Part shown: positions 1 through 6,433 of the stretch, one piece after another
How the letters are laid out: each line of letters starts with the position of its first letter
Numbering within the stretch: position 1 is the first letter of the stretch
Assembly (NCBI GenBank): GCA_903839955.1
Contig: CAIMEI010000139.1
Coordinates: forward strand, 1 to 10,696
Length of the DNA: 10,696 nucleotides
Direction: 5' to 3'
Source of the DNA: Candidatus Falkowiibacteriota bacterium
Lineage (GTDB): Bacteria; Patescibacteriota; Patescibacteriia; Patescibacteriales; UBA12465
Notes under the pieces: generated by a model
The model's database searches: none
Seen by the model: only the letters and a program-made list of their open reading frames with translations
What the model was told of the DNA's origin: nothing
Position numbers and translations under genes: made by a program

Positions 1-1776
1 ATCGACGACGACCACAATGGTTTCGTGGACGATGCTAATGGTTGGGATTTTATTAATAACCAGCCCGACCCTCGGCCAAAATTTTCTTGCGCCTGGACGG
101 AATCCGGCGTTTCACACGGCACCATGATTGCCGGCATCATTTCGGCGCGGGGCAACAATCGTCAGGGCGTGGCTGGGGTGACCTGGAATTCCAAAATCAT
201 GCCGCTGAGAGTCTTGGACGACAGCGGTCAAGGACGTTTGAGCGATGTGGTGAGAGCCATTGACTACGCGGTAAATAATGGCGCCGATATTATTAATTTG
301 AGTTTCACCGGGTCAAATTACAGCGAGTCCTTGCGAGAGGCGCTAGAGCGCGCCTATCAAAAAGGAGTAATCGTTGTGGCCGCCGCTGGCAACGAGCAGG
401 CCGGCGGTTCTGGCGGCACCAATACCGACAAAAAACCGATTTACCCCGCTTGCTATAAAGGAGAAAATAACGAAGACCTGGTTTTAGGCGTCGCCGCCAC
501 CGATGCGCTGGATCAAAAAACCGATTTTTCCGGTTTTGGCACGCACTGCGTGGACTTAGCCGCGCCGGGCATTAGTTTCTTCAACACCATTGCCAAAGGC
601 GGAAACGCGAATGACATTAACAAGCAATACGATGGCTATTGGTCGGGCACTTCCATGTCCGCCGCCGTGGTTAGCGGCGTCATCGCCCTTGTTCTCCAGG
701 CCAATCCAGAATTAACCAGTCGCCAAGCGGTGGATATTGTTTTGGGAACCTGCGAAAATATTTCCCAGCTCAACCCAAAATATCCGGGCCAGCTCGGTTA
801 TGGCCGAGTAGATGCTGACGCGGCCGTCTCTTTTGCTCAGGAATTGCTGTATGAATATTCTAATTTTATCGTGACCGCTCCGGCCGCGGCACTTGCCGGT
901 CAAGCTCAGCCCAAGGTGAAAATTTTCAATGAAGCCGGAACACTCGTTAAAGAGTTGGATCCTTTCCCTGGTTACCGCGGGGCCATAAAAATGGCGAGCG
1001 GGGAATTCTACGGCGCAGATAACCAGGAGCTGGTATTCAGTGCCGCTGGCAATCAGCTAAAAATTGTTTCTTATGATGGCAAAGTGAAAGGGAAGTTTTC
1101 TCCTTTCCCCAAAGATTATCACGGCCTAGCCAATTTAGCGGTTGGCGATGTTGACGGCGACGGCTTGATGGAAATAATCGTCGCGCCCGCTGAAGGGGCT
1201 CAACCAATCAGAATATTATCCGCTGCCGGAAAAGTGAAGGGCCAATTTTTCCCATTCGGCAAAAATTTTCGCCTGGGAGTAAGCGTTGCCGTGGCTGATT
1301 TCAATCATGATGGCCAAATAGAAATTATCGCCTCGCCCGCTAGCGGTAAACAGCCGGTAAAAATATTTACCAGCGCCGGCAAGCTTCTCAGGTCATTTAG
1401 TCCTTTCGGGGCAGATTTTCAGGGCGGCGAAAGCGCTTTCTCGGCGGACATTTCCGGCCGAGCAGAAAAGGGCCGGACGGATTTAGTATTTTTACCGTCT
1501 AGCGCCATGGTGCCCTTGGTGAGAGTTTATGACAGTAGTTTTTCCTTGAAGCGGCAATTTGCCGCCTTTGATCTTGGCCAGAAAAAAGGAGCTAACTTGG
1601 CCGCCGGCGATTTGAATAATGACGGCTTGTCGGAAATAATCGCCGGGTCGCCGCTCGGCGTATCGTCTTCTGTCGCCTTCTTCACGGGCGCAGGCGAGGC
1701 GCTGGATTCATTCTCTCCCTACGGCAGTAGTTTTCGCGGCGGAGTTAACGTGGCCACTGTTAAAATAAAAAATTAA
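1..1776 (+). CDS. S8 subtilisin-like serine protease with C-terminal FG-GAP/VCBS-type repeats, 5'-partial
   Basis: Frame 1 is open from the first base, so the gene begins upstream of the window; 591 codons are visible. The fragment opens with the DDDxNGxVDD calcium-site stretch that follows the catalytic Asp in many secreted subtilases; that Asp, the signal peptide and any propeptide lie outside. Catalytic His is window residue 39 (SHGTMIAG, codon 115-117), the oxyanion Asn is residue 131 (AAAGNE), and the catalytic Ser is residue 218 (SGTSMS, codon 652-654). The protease domain ends near residue 285. From about residue 306 to the end there are six tandem units of 47-54 residues, several with calcium-binding loops such as DVDGDG, DFNHDG and DLNNDG. 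No membrane segment or sorting signal follows, so the protein is probably secreted or held by non-covalent contacts. An internal GTG at 25 is not the real start. The substrate cannot be told; the family is certain. Confidence 0.93.
   Translation: MDDDHNGFVDDANGWDFINNQPDPRPKFSCAWTESGVSHGTMIAGIISARGNNRQGVAGVTWNSKIMPLRVLDDSGQGRLSDVVRAIDYAVNNGADIINLSFTGSNYSESLREALERAYQKGVIVVAAAGNEQAGGSGGTNTDKKPIYPACYKGENNEDLVLGVAATDALDQKTDFSGFGTHCVDLAAPGISFFNTIAKGGNANDINKQYDGYWSGTSMSAAVVSGVIALVLQANPELTSRQAVDIVLGTCENISQLNPKYPGQLGYGRVDADAAVSFAQELLYEYSNFIVTAPAAALAGQAQPKVKIFNEAGTLVKELDPFPGYRGAIKMASGEFYGADNQELVFSAAGNQLKIVSYDGKVKGKFSPFPKDYHGLANLAVGDVDGDGLMEIIVAPAEGAQPIRILSAAGKVKGQFFPFGKNFRLGVSVAVADFNHDGQIEIIASPASGKQPVKIFTSAGKLLRSFSPFGADFQGGESAFSADISGRAEKGRTDLVFLPSSAMVPLVRVYDSSFSLKRQFAAFDLGQKKGANLAAGDLNNDGLSEIIAGSPLGVSSSVAFFTGAGEALDSFSPYGSSFRGGVNVATVKIKN
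916..1776 (+). repeat. Six tandem FG-GAP/VCBS-like protein repeats in the protease tail
   Basis: The units begin at about 916, 1057, 1207, 1357, 1519 and 1672, so spacing is 141-162 bp. Each starts with a short strand such as VKIF, LKIV or IRIL, then a turn (xxAG or DG), then a hydrophobic-Pro-Phe block (DPFPGYRG, SPFPKDYHG, FPFGKNF, SPFGADFQGG, SPYGSSFRGG). A strand-Asp-loop-strand unit follows, with DxDxDG-like metal ligands best kept in units 2, 3 and 5. Unit 4 replaces the loop with a longer insert lacking the DxDG pattern, and unit 1 is degenerate. Unit 6 stops after its first half. The layout fits a beta-propeller whose last blade may be closed by another segment; that is inference. Confidence 0.82.
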
Positions 1777-1787
1777 TTTAAATATCT

Positions 1788-2807
1788 ATGGCGAAGAAAG
1801 TAATTTTTGAAAAAAAGAATGTACTCGTGGCCGGCGGCGCGGGCTTTATCGGTTCTCATCTTTGCGATGAGTTGATCGCCAATGCCAAGGTGATCTGCGT
1901 GGACGATTTTTCTTCCGGTTCGGAGCGGAATATCGACCACTTGCTAGCCAACCCGGATTTTGTGTTTATTAACCACGACATCAACCAGCCGCTGGACCTG
2001 GCCTCCTCGCCGGAACTAAAAAAATTCAAAGTTCAGTTTCAGGGAATTCAGGAAATATATAATCTTTCCTGCCCGACTTCGCCGCGCCATTTTGCAGAAA
2101 ACCGCCTGGCCACGCTGGCGGTCAATTCTCTCGGCACCAAAAATCTTTTGGATTTGGCGGTCTATTATGAGGCGAAATTCTTGCAATTTTCCTCTTCGGT
2201 TGTTTATGGCTTGAGAAATGAAGACGATCCCAATCGCCAAGTAGATGAAAAATACCTGGGGCTAGTAGACCAGATTTCGCCGCGCAGTTCTTACGATGAA
2301 GGGAAGCGTTTTGCCGAGAGCTTGGTGCAGAACTATCACGATGTTTATGGTTTGGATGCCAAAATTGTCCGAGTTTTCCGCACCTATGGTCCGCGCATGC
2401 CGCTGGACGACGATCAGATGATTCCGGATTTTATTAATTCAGCCTTGAACAGCCAAGATCTGGTGATCTTCGGCAAGGAAAATTTCGCCTCTTCTTTTTG
2501 CTATATCGACGACGTTATCGACGCTTCCTTGAAGGTAATGGACAATGGCGGTTTCGGCCCCTACAATGTCGGTTCCGATGTGGATGCTGGTTTCCGGCGC
2601 ATTGCCGAAATAATTATTGCCGAAACCGGATCGCAGTCAGCCGTCCGCTTTGAAGAAAAAAAATTATTTATGACGGAATTGCTTCTGCCGAGCACTCAGA
2701 AGATTAGAGACGAGCTGGGCTGGATGCCGGTGGTCACCCTGGAAAATGGCCTGAAGAAAACGATTTTTGATTTGCAGGCCCAAAGGCAGCTGCAAAGGTT
2801 TGAATAA
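1788..2807 (+). CDS. NAD-dependent epimerase/dehydratase (extended SDR), UDP-glucuronate decarboxylase-like
   Basis: This 339-residue protein is a full-length extended SDR, presumably a cytoplasmic sugar-nucleotide enzyme. The NAD-binding GGAGFIG is at residues 16-22, and the Tyr-Lys pair Y169/K173 sits in YDEGKR. The closest family style is UDP-xylose synthase (UXS): YNLSCPTSP (91-99), SPRSSYDEGKR, RTYGPRMPLDD and SSFCYIDD all have direct UXS counterparts. However, where UXS has STSEVYG this protein has SSSVVYG (135-141), so the catalytic Glu is Val138. The Arg of the UXS RxPD motif is replaced by Leu (about 299), and the Arg before the FxYV motif is Ser235. It therefore keeps the NAD redox machinery but probably not UXS chemistry; a C4-epimerase or another SDR reaction is possible. 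ATG at 1788 follows the protease stop by 11 bp, suggesting co-transcription. No Shine-Dalgarno is seen. The fold is sure, the reaction is not. Confidence 0.9.
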   Translation: MAKKVIFEKKNVLVAGGAGFIGSHLCDELIANAKVICVDDFSSGSERNIDHLLANPDFVFINHDINQPLDLASSPELKKFKVQFQGIQEIYNLSCPTSPRHFAENRLATLAVNSLGTKNLLDLAVYYEAKFLQFSSSVVYGLRNEDDPNRQVDEKYLGLVDQISPRSSYDEGKRFAESLVQNYHDVYGLDAKIVRVFRTYGPRMPLDDDQMIPDFINSALNSQDLVIFGKENFASSFCYIDDVIDASLKVMDNGGFGPYNVGSDVDAGFRRIAEIIIAETGSQSAVRFEEKKLFMTELLLPSTQKIRDELGWMPVVTLENGLKKTIFDLQAQRQLQRFE

Positions 2808-2825
2808 ACATTATTTTTGGTTTTT

Positions 2826-2854
2826 AAAAAACGGCTTCCTACGAGCCGTTTTTT
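2826..2854. terminator. Bidirectional intrinsic terminator between convergent genes
   Basis: A perfect 11-bp inverted repeat (arms 2826-2836 and 2844-2854, core ACGGCT/AGCCGT) encloses a 7-base loop. A-rich and T-rich flanks give a U-tract in both directions. It lies between the epimerase stop (2807) and the stop of the minus-strand glycosyltransferase (2853-2855), so the second arm overlaps that stop codon. It can end both convergent transcripts. Confidence 0.88.
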
Positions 2855-3791
2855 ATTTTTCCAATTCTTTGATGATCTGGTTGATTTTATCCTCCCGCTG
2901 TTTTTTCCCGTAATGATTTTCGGCGAGCTTTCTAGCGGCCAGAGCCATGGCCTCCCGCTTTTCTTCGTCGCCGCAGAGAACGGCTATTTTTTCCAAGAGG
3001 TCCTTGCTGTCTTTGGGCTTGAAAAATAATCCCTGCTTGTCGTGGTCAAAAATATTATTGAGGCGCCCGCCGCGCGGGGCGACCACCACGAGGCCGCAAG
3101 CCAAAGCTTCGATGATTTCCTGAGCGGTTTTTCCTTCCTCGTTTTCGGGGATGACCAAAACGTCGCCCTCCTGATAGCTTTTGACGCGCTTAATGGTTTC
3201 TTCTTCTTGGCCGTTGAAATAGATAATTCGGCCGCCCACTCGTTCCGGGGTGAAAATGTCGCGCCACTCCTCGGGATTTTTGCCGGCTATTAAAATATTG
3301 AGCCGGTCTTTTTTAATAACTTTCTTGGTGACGAAATTAATAATCGCTTTGAATTTCTCCACCACGGCATTTTCTGACGGTCGGAAAGAATCCTTGGGGA
3401 CATATTCTTCCAGGTTAACGCCATAGGGAATTTCACGGAATTTTTCCGGTGCTTTCCAATAGATCGGTGACAGCGATCCGTGGCGCACGCTTTCCAGATT
3501 GGGATAAATAATGCGGCGCGCCCGCAAAAGAAGCTTGGTGTCCAGGTAGGATAGTTTGAAATCGGTTTCCTGAAGATTGCCGAAGATGGCTAGTTTTTGG
3601 GAGCGGGCCAGAATCAGGCCGACGCGCAGCCAAAAGAGCGGGCCGCTGCTGGGCCAAGAGATGACCAGTAAATCAAAGTCCTTGATTTTACGGGCCAAGC
3701 GAAAAGAGTTGAGCTTGACCGCTTCAACTTGATAGGGAGCTTTAAGAAAGGCGAGTTCGGAAAAAATTTCCGGACTGCAGGCGATTTTCAT
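2853..3791 (-). CDS. GT4-like (GT-B fold) glycosyltransferase, short
   Basis: The protein has 312 residues, below the usual 350-400 for this family. Its C-terminal half looks like a GT-B donor domain: LNILIAG (164-170), a TAQEIIEALACGLVVVAP stretch (222-239), a Gly-rich GGRLNNI turn, QGLFFKPKDSKDL (253-265) and a closing helical region of LCGDEEKREAMALAARK type. IPYGVNLEEY (121-130) matches the usual IPxGVDxxxF linker. The N-terminal acceptor domain is short. The common GRxxxxKG segment is not evident between residues 131 and 163, and the E-x7-E spacing is off by one (Glu228 with Gly at -8). Donor and acceptor are unknown. There is no signal peptide or membrane helix, so it is cytoplasmic or peripheral. 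It is last in the minus operon, 4 bp after the DUF2304 gene, and its TAA lies within the terminator hairpin. Confidence 0.8.
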   Translation of the reverse strand: MKIACSPEIFSELAFLKAPYQVEAVKLNSFRLARKIKDFDLLVISWPSSGPLFWLRVGLILARSQKLAIFGNLQETDFKLSYLDTKLLLRARRIIYPNLESVRHGSLSPIYWKAPEKFREIPYGVNLEEYVPKDSFRPSENAVVEKFKAIINFVTKKVIKKDRLNILIAGKNPEEWRDIFTPERVGGRIIYFNGQEEETIKRVKSYQEGDVLVIPENEEGKTAQEIIEALACGLVVVAPRGGRLNNIFDHDKQGLFFKPKDSKDLLEKIAVLCGDEEKREAMALAARKLAENHYGKKQREDKINQIIKELEK

Positions 3792-3795
3792 AGGC

Positions 3796-4134
3796 CTATT
3801 TTTGCTGTTCTTTTTTTAAGATGGCCATTTCTCTAGTTAGTTCGGTCAGGTCGCGATCCAGCTTGGCCAGGCGCAGGCGCAGGCGAAAAACTAAATAGAA
3901 GAGAATGAAAATGGCAGCGTAAGAGAGCAGGGCAATACTGCTAGCGGCAAAACCGAGGGAGGCGGCGAGGCGATCCAGTGTTTTGAGGAACACAATGCTC
4001 AAAGCGGCGACTAGCCAGAAGCTTAGCCACAAACCGAATTCGTTGCGGCTGATAATTTTTTTCTTTTTTTGCACGAGGAGGCGCGAGACGAAAAAGACAA
4101 TGAGGATGAGGGCAATAATTTCTTGCAGGTACAT
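3796..4134 (-). CDS. DUF2304 family small membrane protein
   Basis: This 112-residue protein has three predicted membrane helices, at about residues 5-21, 35-51 and 63-84. A basic KKKKIISR loop follows the first helix, and a charged, probably coiled-coil cytoplasmic tail runs from about 84 to 112. Size, layout and position directly after a GT2 glycosyltransferase match DUF2304, a family of unknown biochemical role often found beside polyprenol-phosphate glycosyltransferases. It may anchor or assist the partner enzyme at the membrane; that is inference. The gene starts 1 bp after the GT2 stop and ends 4 bp before the GT4-like gene. The start has no Shine-Dalgarno, so translational coupling is likely. 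Confidence 0.8.
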   Translation of the reverse strand: MYLQEIIALILIVFFVSRLLVQKKKKIISRNEFGLWLSFWLVAALSIVFLKTLDRLAASLGFAASSIALLSYAAIFILFYLVFRLRLRLAKLDRDLTELTREMAILKKEQQK

Positions 4135-4135
4135 A

Positions 4136-4798
4136 TTATTTGATAATTTTAGAAATTAATAAATCTTCCAGAATTTTGAAGCCGCTGCCTATTTTCTGGC
4201 CGAAATGATGATAGGTGACGGTTACGGGGACTTCTTGAATGCGCAAATTTTCCTGGAAAGCTTTGAGCTGGATTTCGTTATTGTGGGCGAAGCCGCGATT
4301 TTCAATAATAATTTTTTGCGCGCTCTCCCTGGTTAAGGCGCGGAAGCCGTTTTGCGGATCGCTCAATTTGATGCGAAAAATATAGCGATTAATCAGCCTG
4401 GCCAGCGGCATGATGATTTTTCTTTTGAAATAGGGCAGATTGGATTTTTTGCCGAGAAAGCGCGAGCCAAAAACGATATCCGCTTGGCCGGCGAGCAGGG
4501 GGGCGATCATCGCCGGGATTTCAGCGGCCGAAAATTGATTATCCGCATCAAAGTGAATGATGATGTCGGCCTTATTTTTGAGGGCAAAAGCATTGCCAGT
4601 CTGCAAAGCGGCACCTTGGCCGCGATTGATGGGATGGCGCAAGACAAGGGCGCCGTGTTGCTTGGCGATTGCGCCAGTTTGGTCCGATGAACAATCGTCG
4701 ACAACAATTACTTCGTCCGCGAAGCCTTTTAGACCCGCCAAAACTGGGCCGATATTTTGTTCTTCATTCCAAGCTGGAATAACGCAGGATATTTTCAT
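4136..4798 (-). CDS. GT2 family glycosyltransferase, dolichyl-phosphate mannosyltransferase-like
   Basis: This 220-residue GT-A enzyme probably moves a sugar from a nucleotide sugar to polyprenyl phosphate at the inner face of the membrane. The visible motifs follow the family order: VIPAWNEEQNI (6-16), VVDDCSSDQT (32-41, nucleotide binding), NRGQGAAL (58-65), the metal site DADNQ (84-88), GSRF (111-114) and SDPQNGFRA (146-154). The closing YHHFGQKIGSGFKILED resembles the Y-x-x-x-x-x-S/G-K end of DPM1-type enzymes. It has no membrane helices, so the neighbouring DUF2304 protein is a reasonable membrane partner. It lies 3 bp after the pseudo-ATPase gene. All catalytic residues appear intact; the sugar is not determinable. 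Confidence 0.9.
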   Translation of the reverse strand: MKISCVIPAWNEEQNIGPVLAGLKGFADEVIVVDDCSSDQTGAIAKQHGALVLRHPINRGQGAALQTGNAFALKNKADIIIHFDADNQFSAAEIPAMIAPLLAGQADIVFGSRFLGKKSNLPYFKRKIIMPLARLINRYIFRIKLSDPQNGFRALTRESAQKIIIENRGFAHNNEIQLKAFQENLRIQEVPVTVTYHHFGQKIGSGFKILEDLLISKIIK

Positions 4799-4801
4799 GC
4801 G

Positions 4802-5935
4802 CTAGATTTTTAAGCTTAAGATTTCGCGCAGGGAAAGCAGGCCATTTTTCGCCGCCTCCAAGGCGCCGAGCACTAGGGGGCGGTAGCCTTTTTCGAAAGC
4901 CAGATTGCGCATCGCCAAAATATCTTTTTCCGCCTTTAATTCTTGATCCAGAATCAGGGTCTCGTAGAGGCCGATTTTTCCGGAGTGGCCGTGGTAATGG
5001 CAGCTCGGACAGCCGACGGAGCGCAATAATTTTTTGGGCGCCAAAGCTTCCGCTTCTCTGGTTTTCCAAGCAAAGCGTTTGGCGAGCGCGCCTATTTCTT
5101 CACGGCTCGTTTGATATTTTTCCACGCAGTGCGGACAAAGGCGCCGCGCGCGCCGGCCGGAAATGATTAGGGAAAAATTGGCCAAAATTTCTTGAGCGCT
5201 GCCGGCCTTCAAGAAGGAGTTAAGCACGCTGAAGGAATCTCGACTGCGGCAGCCCGCTAAAACCAAGTGTCCGCGATTGGCCATTTGCGCGAGAGCGAGC
5301 GCTGTTTGGCGTTCATAAACTTCCGGCACGATAATAACTTCCGCATCTTTTTTGTCTAACCAATCCAGCTTGGTGCGCAAATCTTCTTCCGTTGGGTAAT
5401 CTAAGGAAATAAAATTTAAACCTTTTAGGGAATATTCTTTGGCGGCGGCAATCAGGTAAGCGCTTCTGGTTTCTAGATTAATTTCAGCTGCGAGAGAATA
5501 GATGGTGTTGCTAAGACCTTCGCCGGCGGGAATGCCCACGACAATCAGGCCCTTTTTTCTGGCGAGAATATTTTTTATTTTTTTCTGCTGTTCCGGGGTG
5601 AAGCCGAGGCCTTTGAAGCCCAAGAGTTTTTCCGGCCTTTCAATCTCGGCGCTGATTTTTTGGCTGCCATTTTCTGTTCGGGAATCCAGGGAGATACTGA
5701 CGCGCCCTTTCGGTGTCAAAAGCCGGAAACGCTGGCTCGTGTTTTTTCCTTTTTCGGCCAAAAATTTTTCCACGGCGGCAAAGAAATCGCGGCACATGGG
5801 GGCGGGAATTTTGAGGGTTTTGGCCTTTTCTTTGTCTAAATAGCAGAGCTCGCCAGAGCGCCGGTCCAGAGTGAAGCCGGCTAGTTCCTCGGCGTCTATT
5901 TGGCGGATTATTTTGTTGAGCAATTTCTTGGGCAT
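4802..5935 (-). CDS. PilB/GspE-like ATPase homologue with degenerate catalytic motifs (pseudo-ATPase)
   Basis: The 377-residue protein has the layout of a type IV pilus or type II secretion motor without the N-terminal MshEN/N1E domain. An N2E-like region includes RLLTPKGRVSISL (71-83), a linker LGFTPEQQKKI precedes the ATPase core, and two CxxC pairs (C267/C270 and C309/C312) form the usual zinc motif ending GLYE. Core motifs are changed: Walker A GPTGSGKTT reads GIPAGEGLSNT (134-144, Lys to Leu141), the Asp box IEDPVEY reads IAAAKEY (162-168), Walker B VGEIRD reads VPEVYE (203-208), and the His box STLHTND reads AGCRSRD (227-233). The reading frame is intact, so this is not a decayed gene. 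It probably binds or hydrolyses no ATP and may act structurally or by regulating a motor. ATG at 5935 is preferred: the longer ATG at 6001 would place the promoter inside the gene. First gene of the minus operon. Confidence 0.85.
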   Translation of the reverse strand: MPKKLLNKIIRQIDAEELAGFTLDRRSGELCYLDKEKAKTLKIPAPMCRDFFAAVEKFLAEKGKNTSQRFRLLTPKGRVSISLDSRTENGSQKISAEIERPEKLLGFKGLGFTPEQQKKIKNILARKKGLIVVGIPAGEGLSNTIYSLAAEINLETRSAYLIAAAKEYSLKGLNFISLDYPTEEDLRTKLDWLDKKDAEVIIVPEVYERQTALALAQMANRGHLVLAGCRSRDSFSVLNSFLKAGSAQEILANFSLIISGRRARRLCPHCVEKYQTSREEIGALAKRFAWKTREAEALAPKKLLRSVGCPSCHYHGHSGKIGLYETLILDQELKAEKDILAMRNLAFEKGYRPLVLGALEAAKNGLLSLREILSLKI

Positions 5936-5951
5936 AAAATCGTTATTATCT

Positions 5952-5980
5952 TTGATTATAGCATTGTTTTGCGTTATGAT
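5952..5980 (+). promoter_or_regulatory. Sigma70-type promoter for the mraY-ftsW-murG-murC block
   Basis: TTGATT (5952-5957) and TATGAT (5975-5980) are separated by exactly 17 bp. Predicted start of transcription is near 5987, only a few bases before ATG 5994. A second possible -10, TAAAAT at 5990-5995, has no well-spaced -35 but would suit the ATG at 6015. The elements occupy the same DNA as the opposing minus-strand promoter. Confidence 0.55.
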
Positions 5981-5982
5981 AA
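5955..5982 (-). promoter_or_regulatory. Sigma70-type promoter for the minus-strand operon
   Basis: Read on the minus strand there is a perfect -10 TATAAT (5960-5955) and a -35-like TTATCA (5982-5977), separated by 16 bp. Predicted transcription start is near 5948, giving a leader of about 13 bases before the ATG at 5935. This also decides the start of the pseudo-ATPase gene. Confidence 0.68.
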
Positions 5983-5993
5983 AATATGTTAAA

Positions 5994-6428
5994 ATGAACA
6001 TGAATCAAGTTTCTATGAAATATTCAAAATTATCAGAAAAATGGTATTTATTCCGTGAAAAAACCGCCTCGGCTTTCCGGGCGCTTTTTGCTTGGCGGCA
6101 TTCCTGGATATTTTTGGCAATCAACCTCTTGTTTGTTACGGTTCTGTTTGCCGGTGCTTGGCAAATTTTCTCTAATTTTAAAGAAGAAATCTTTGTTCTC
6201 CACTACAATATCGATTTCGGCGTGGATTGGGTTGGTGACAAAAGTTTGATTTTCTGGCCAGCGGGGCTTGGCGGCGGCATGCTAATTATTGATTTCCTGG
6301 TGCTTTTATTCGTTTCCAAACGCCAAGACTATAAATTCCTCTCCTGGTTTTTGTGGAGCGGGCTGACCATTTGCGAAATGTTTTTGCTGGCTTCTTTGCT
6401 TTCTGCTTATTTGTTTAATTTCCACTAA
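5994..6428 (+). CDS. Small three-helix membrane protein of unknown function upstream of mraY
   Basis: I do not recognise a named family. The 144-residue product has a basic N-terminus, a hydrophobic helix at about 37-58, a 30-residue segment including FVLHYNIDFGVDW (67-79) and GDKSLIF, then helices at about 88-107 and 114-141. The LHYN-x-x-FGVD stretch resembles small hypothetical proteins I associate with Candidate Phyla Radiation genomes; that is from memory. Possible in-frame starts are ATG 5976, 5994, 6000 and 6015. The first lies in the promoter -10, and none has a Shine-Dalgarno; 5994 was chosen from the predicted transcript start, with 6000 or 6015 equally possible. It is the first gene of the block and ends 5 bp before mraY, so a role in envelope synthesis or division is plausible but unproven. 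Confidence 0.75.
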   Translation: MNMNQVSMKYSKLSEKWYLFREKTASAFRALFAWRHSWIFLAINLLFVTVLFAGAWQIFSNFKEEIFVLHYNIDFGVDWVGDKSLIFWPAGLGGGMLIIDFLVLLFVSKRQDYKFLSWFLWSGLTICEMFLLASLLSAYLFNFH

Positions 6429-6433
6429 TTCCT

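Noticed and set aside
25..27. GTG as the start of the protease gene
   Set aside because: The frame is open to base 1 and the eight codons before it encode the conserved DDDxNG calcium-site motif, so the gene starts outside the window.
4764..5069. 101-codon minus-strand frame across the pseudo-ATPase/GT2 junction
   Set aside because: Arg/Pro/Ser-rich shadow translation in a different frame from both real genes, and it overlaps both.
4802..5935. Pseudogene call for the PilB/GspE-like gene
   Set aside because: There is no frameshift or internal stop, the zinc motif and full fold length are kept, and the gene leads an intact operon with a good promoter; a catalytically altered protein fits better than decay.
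5936..6001. Longer start for the pseudo-ATPase at ATG 6001, adding 22 residues
   Set aside because: The extension would run through the TATAAT and -35 elements, overlap the divergent gene, and add a composition unlike the rest of the protein; ATG 5935 sits about 13 bases after the predicted transcript start.
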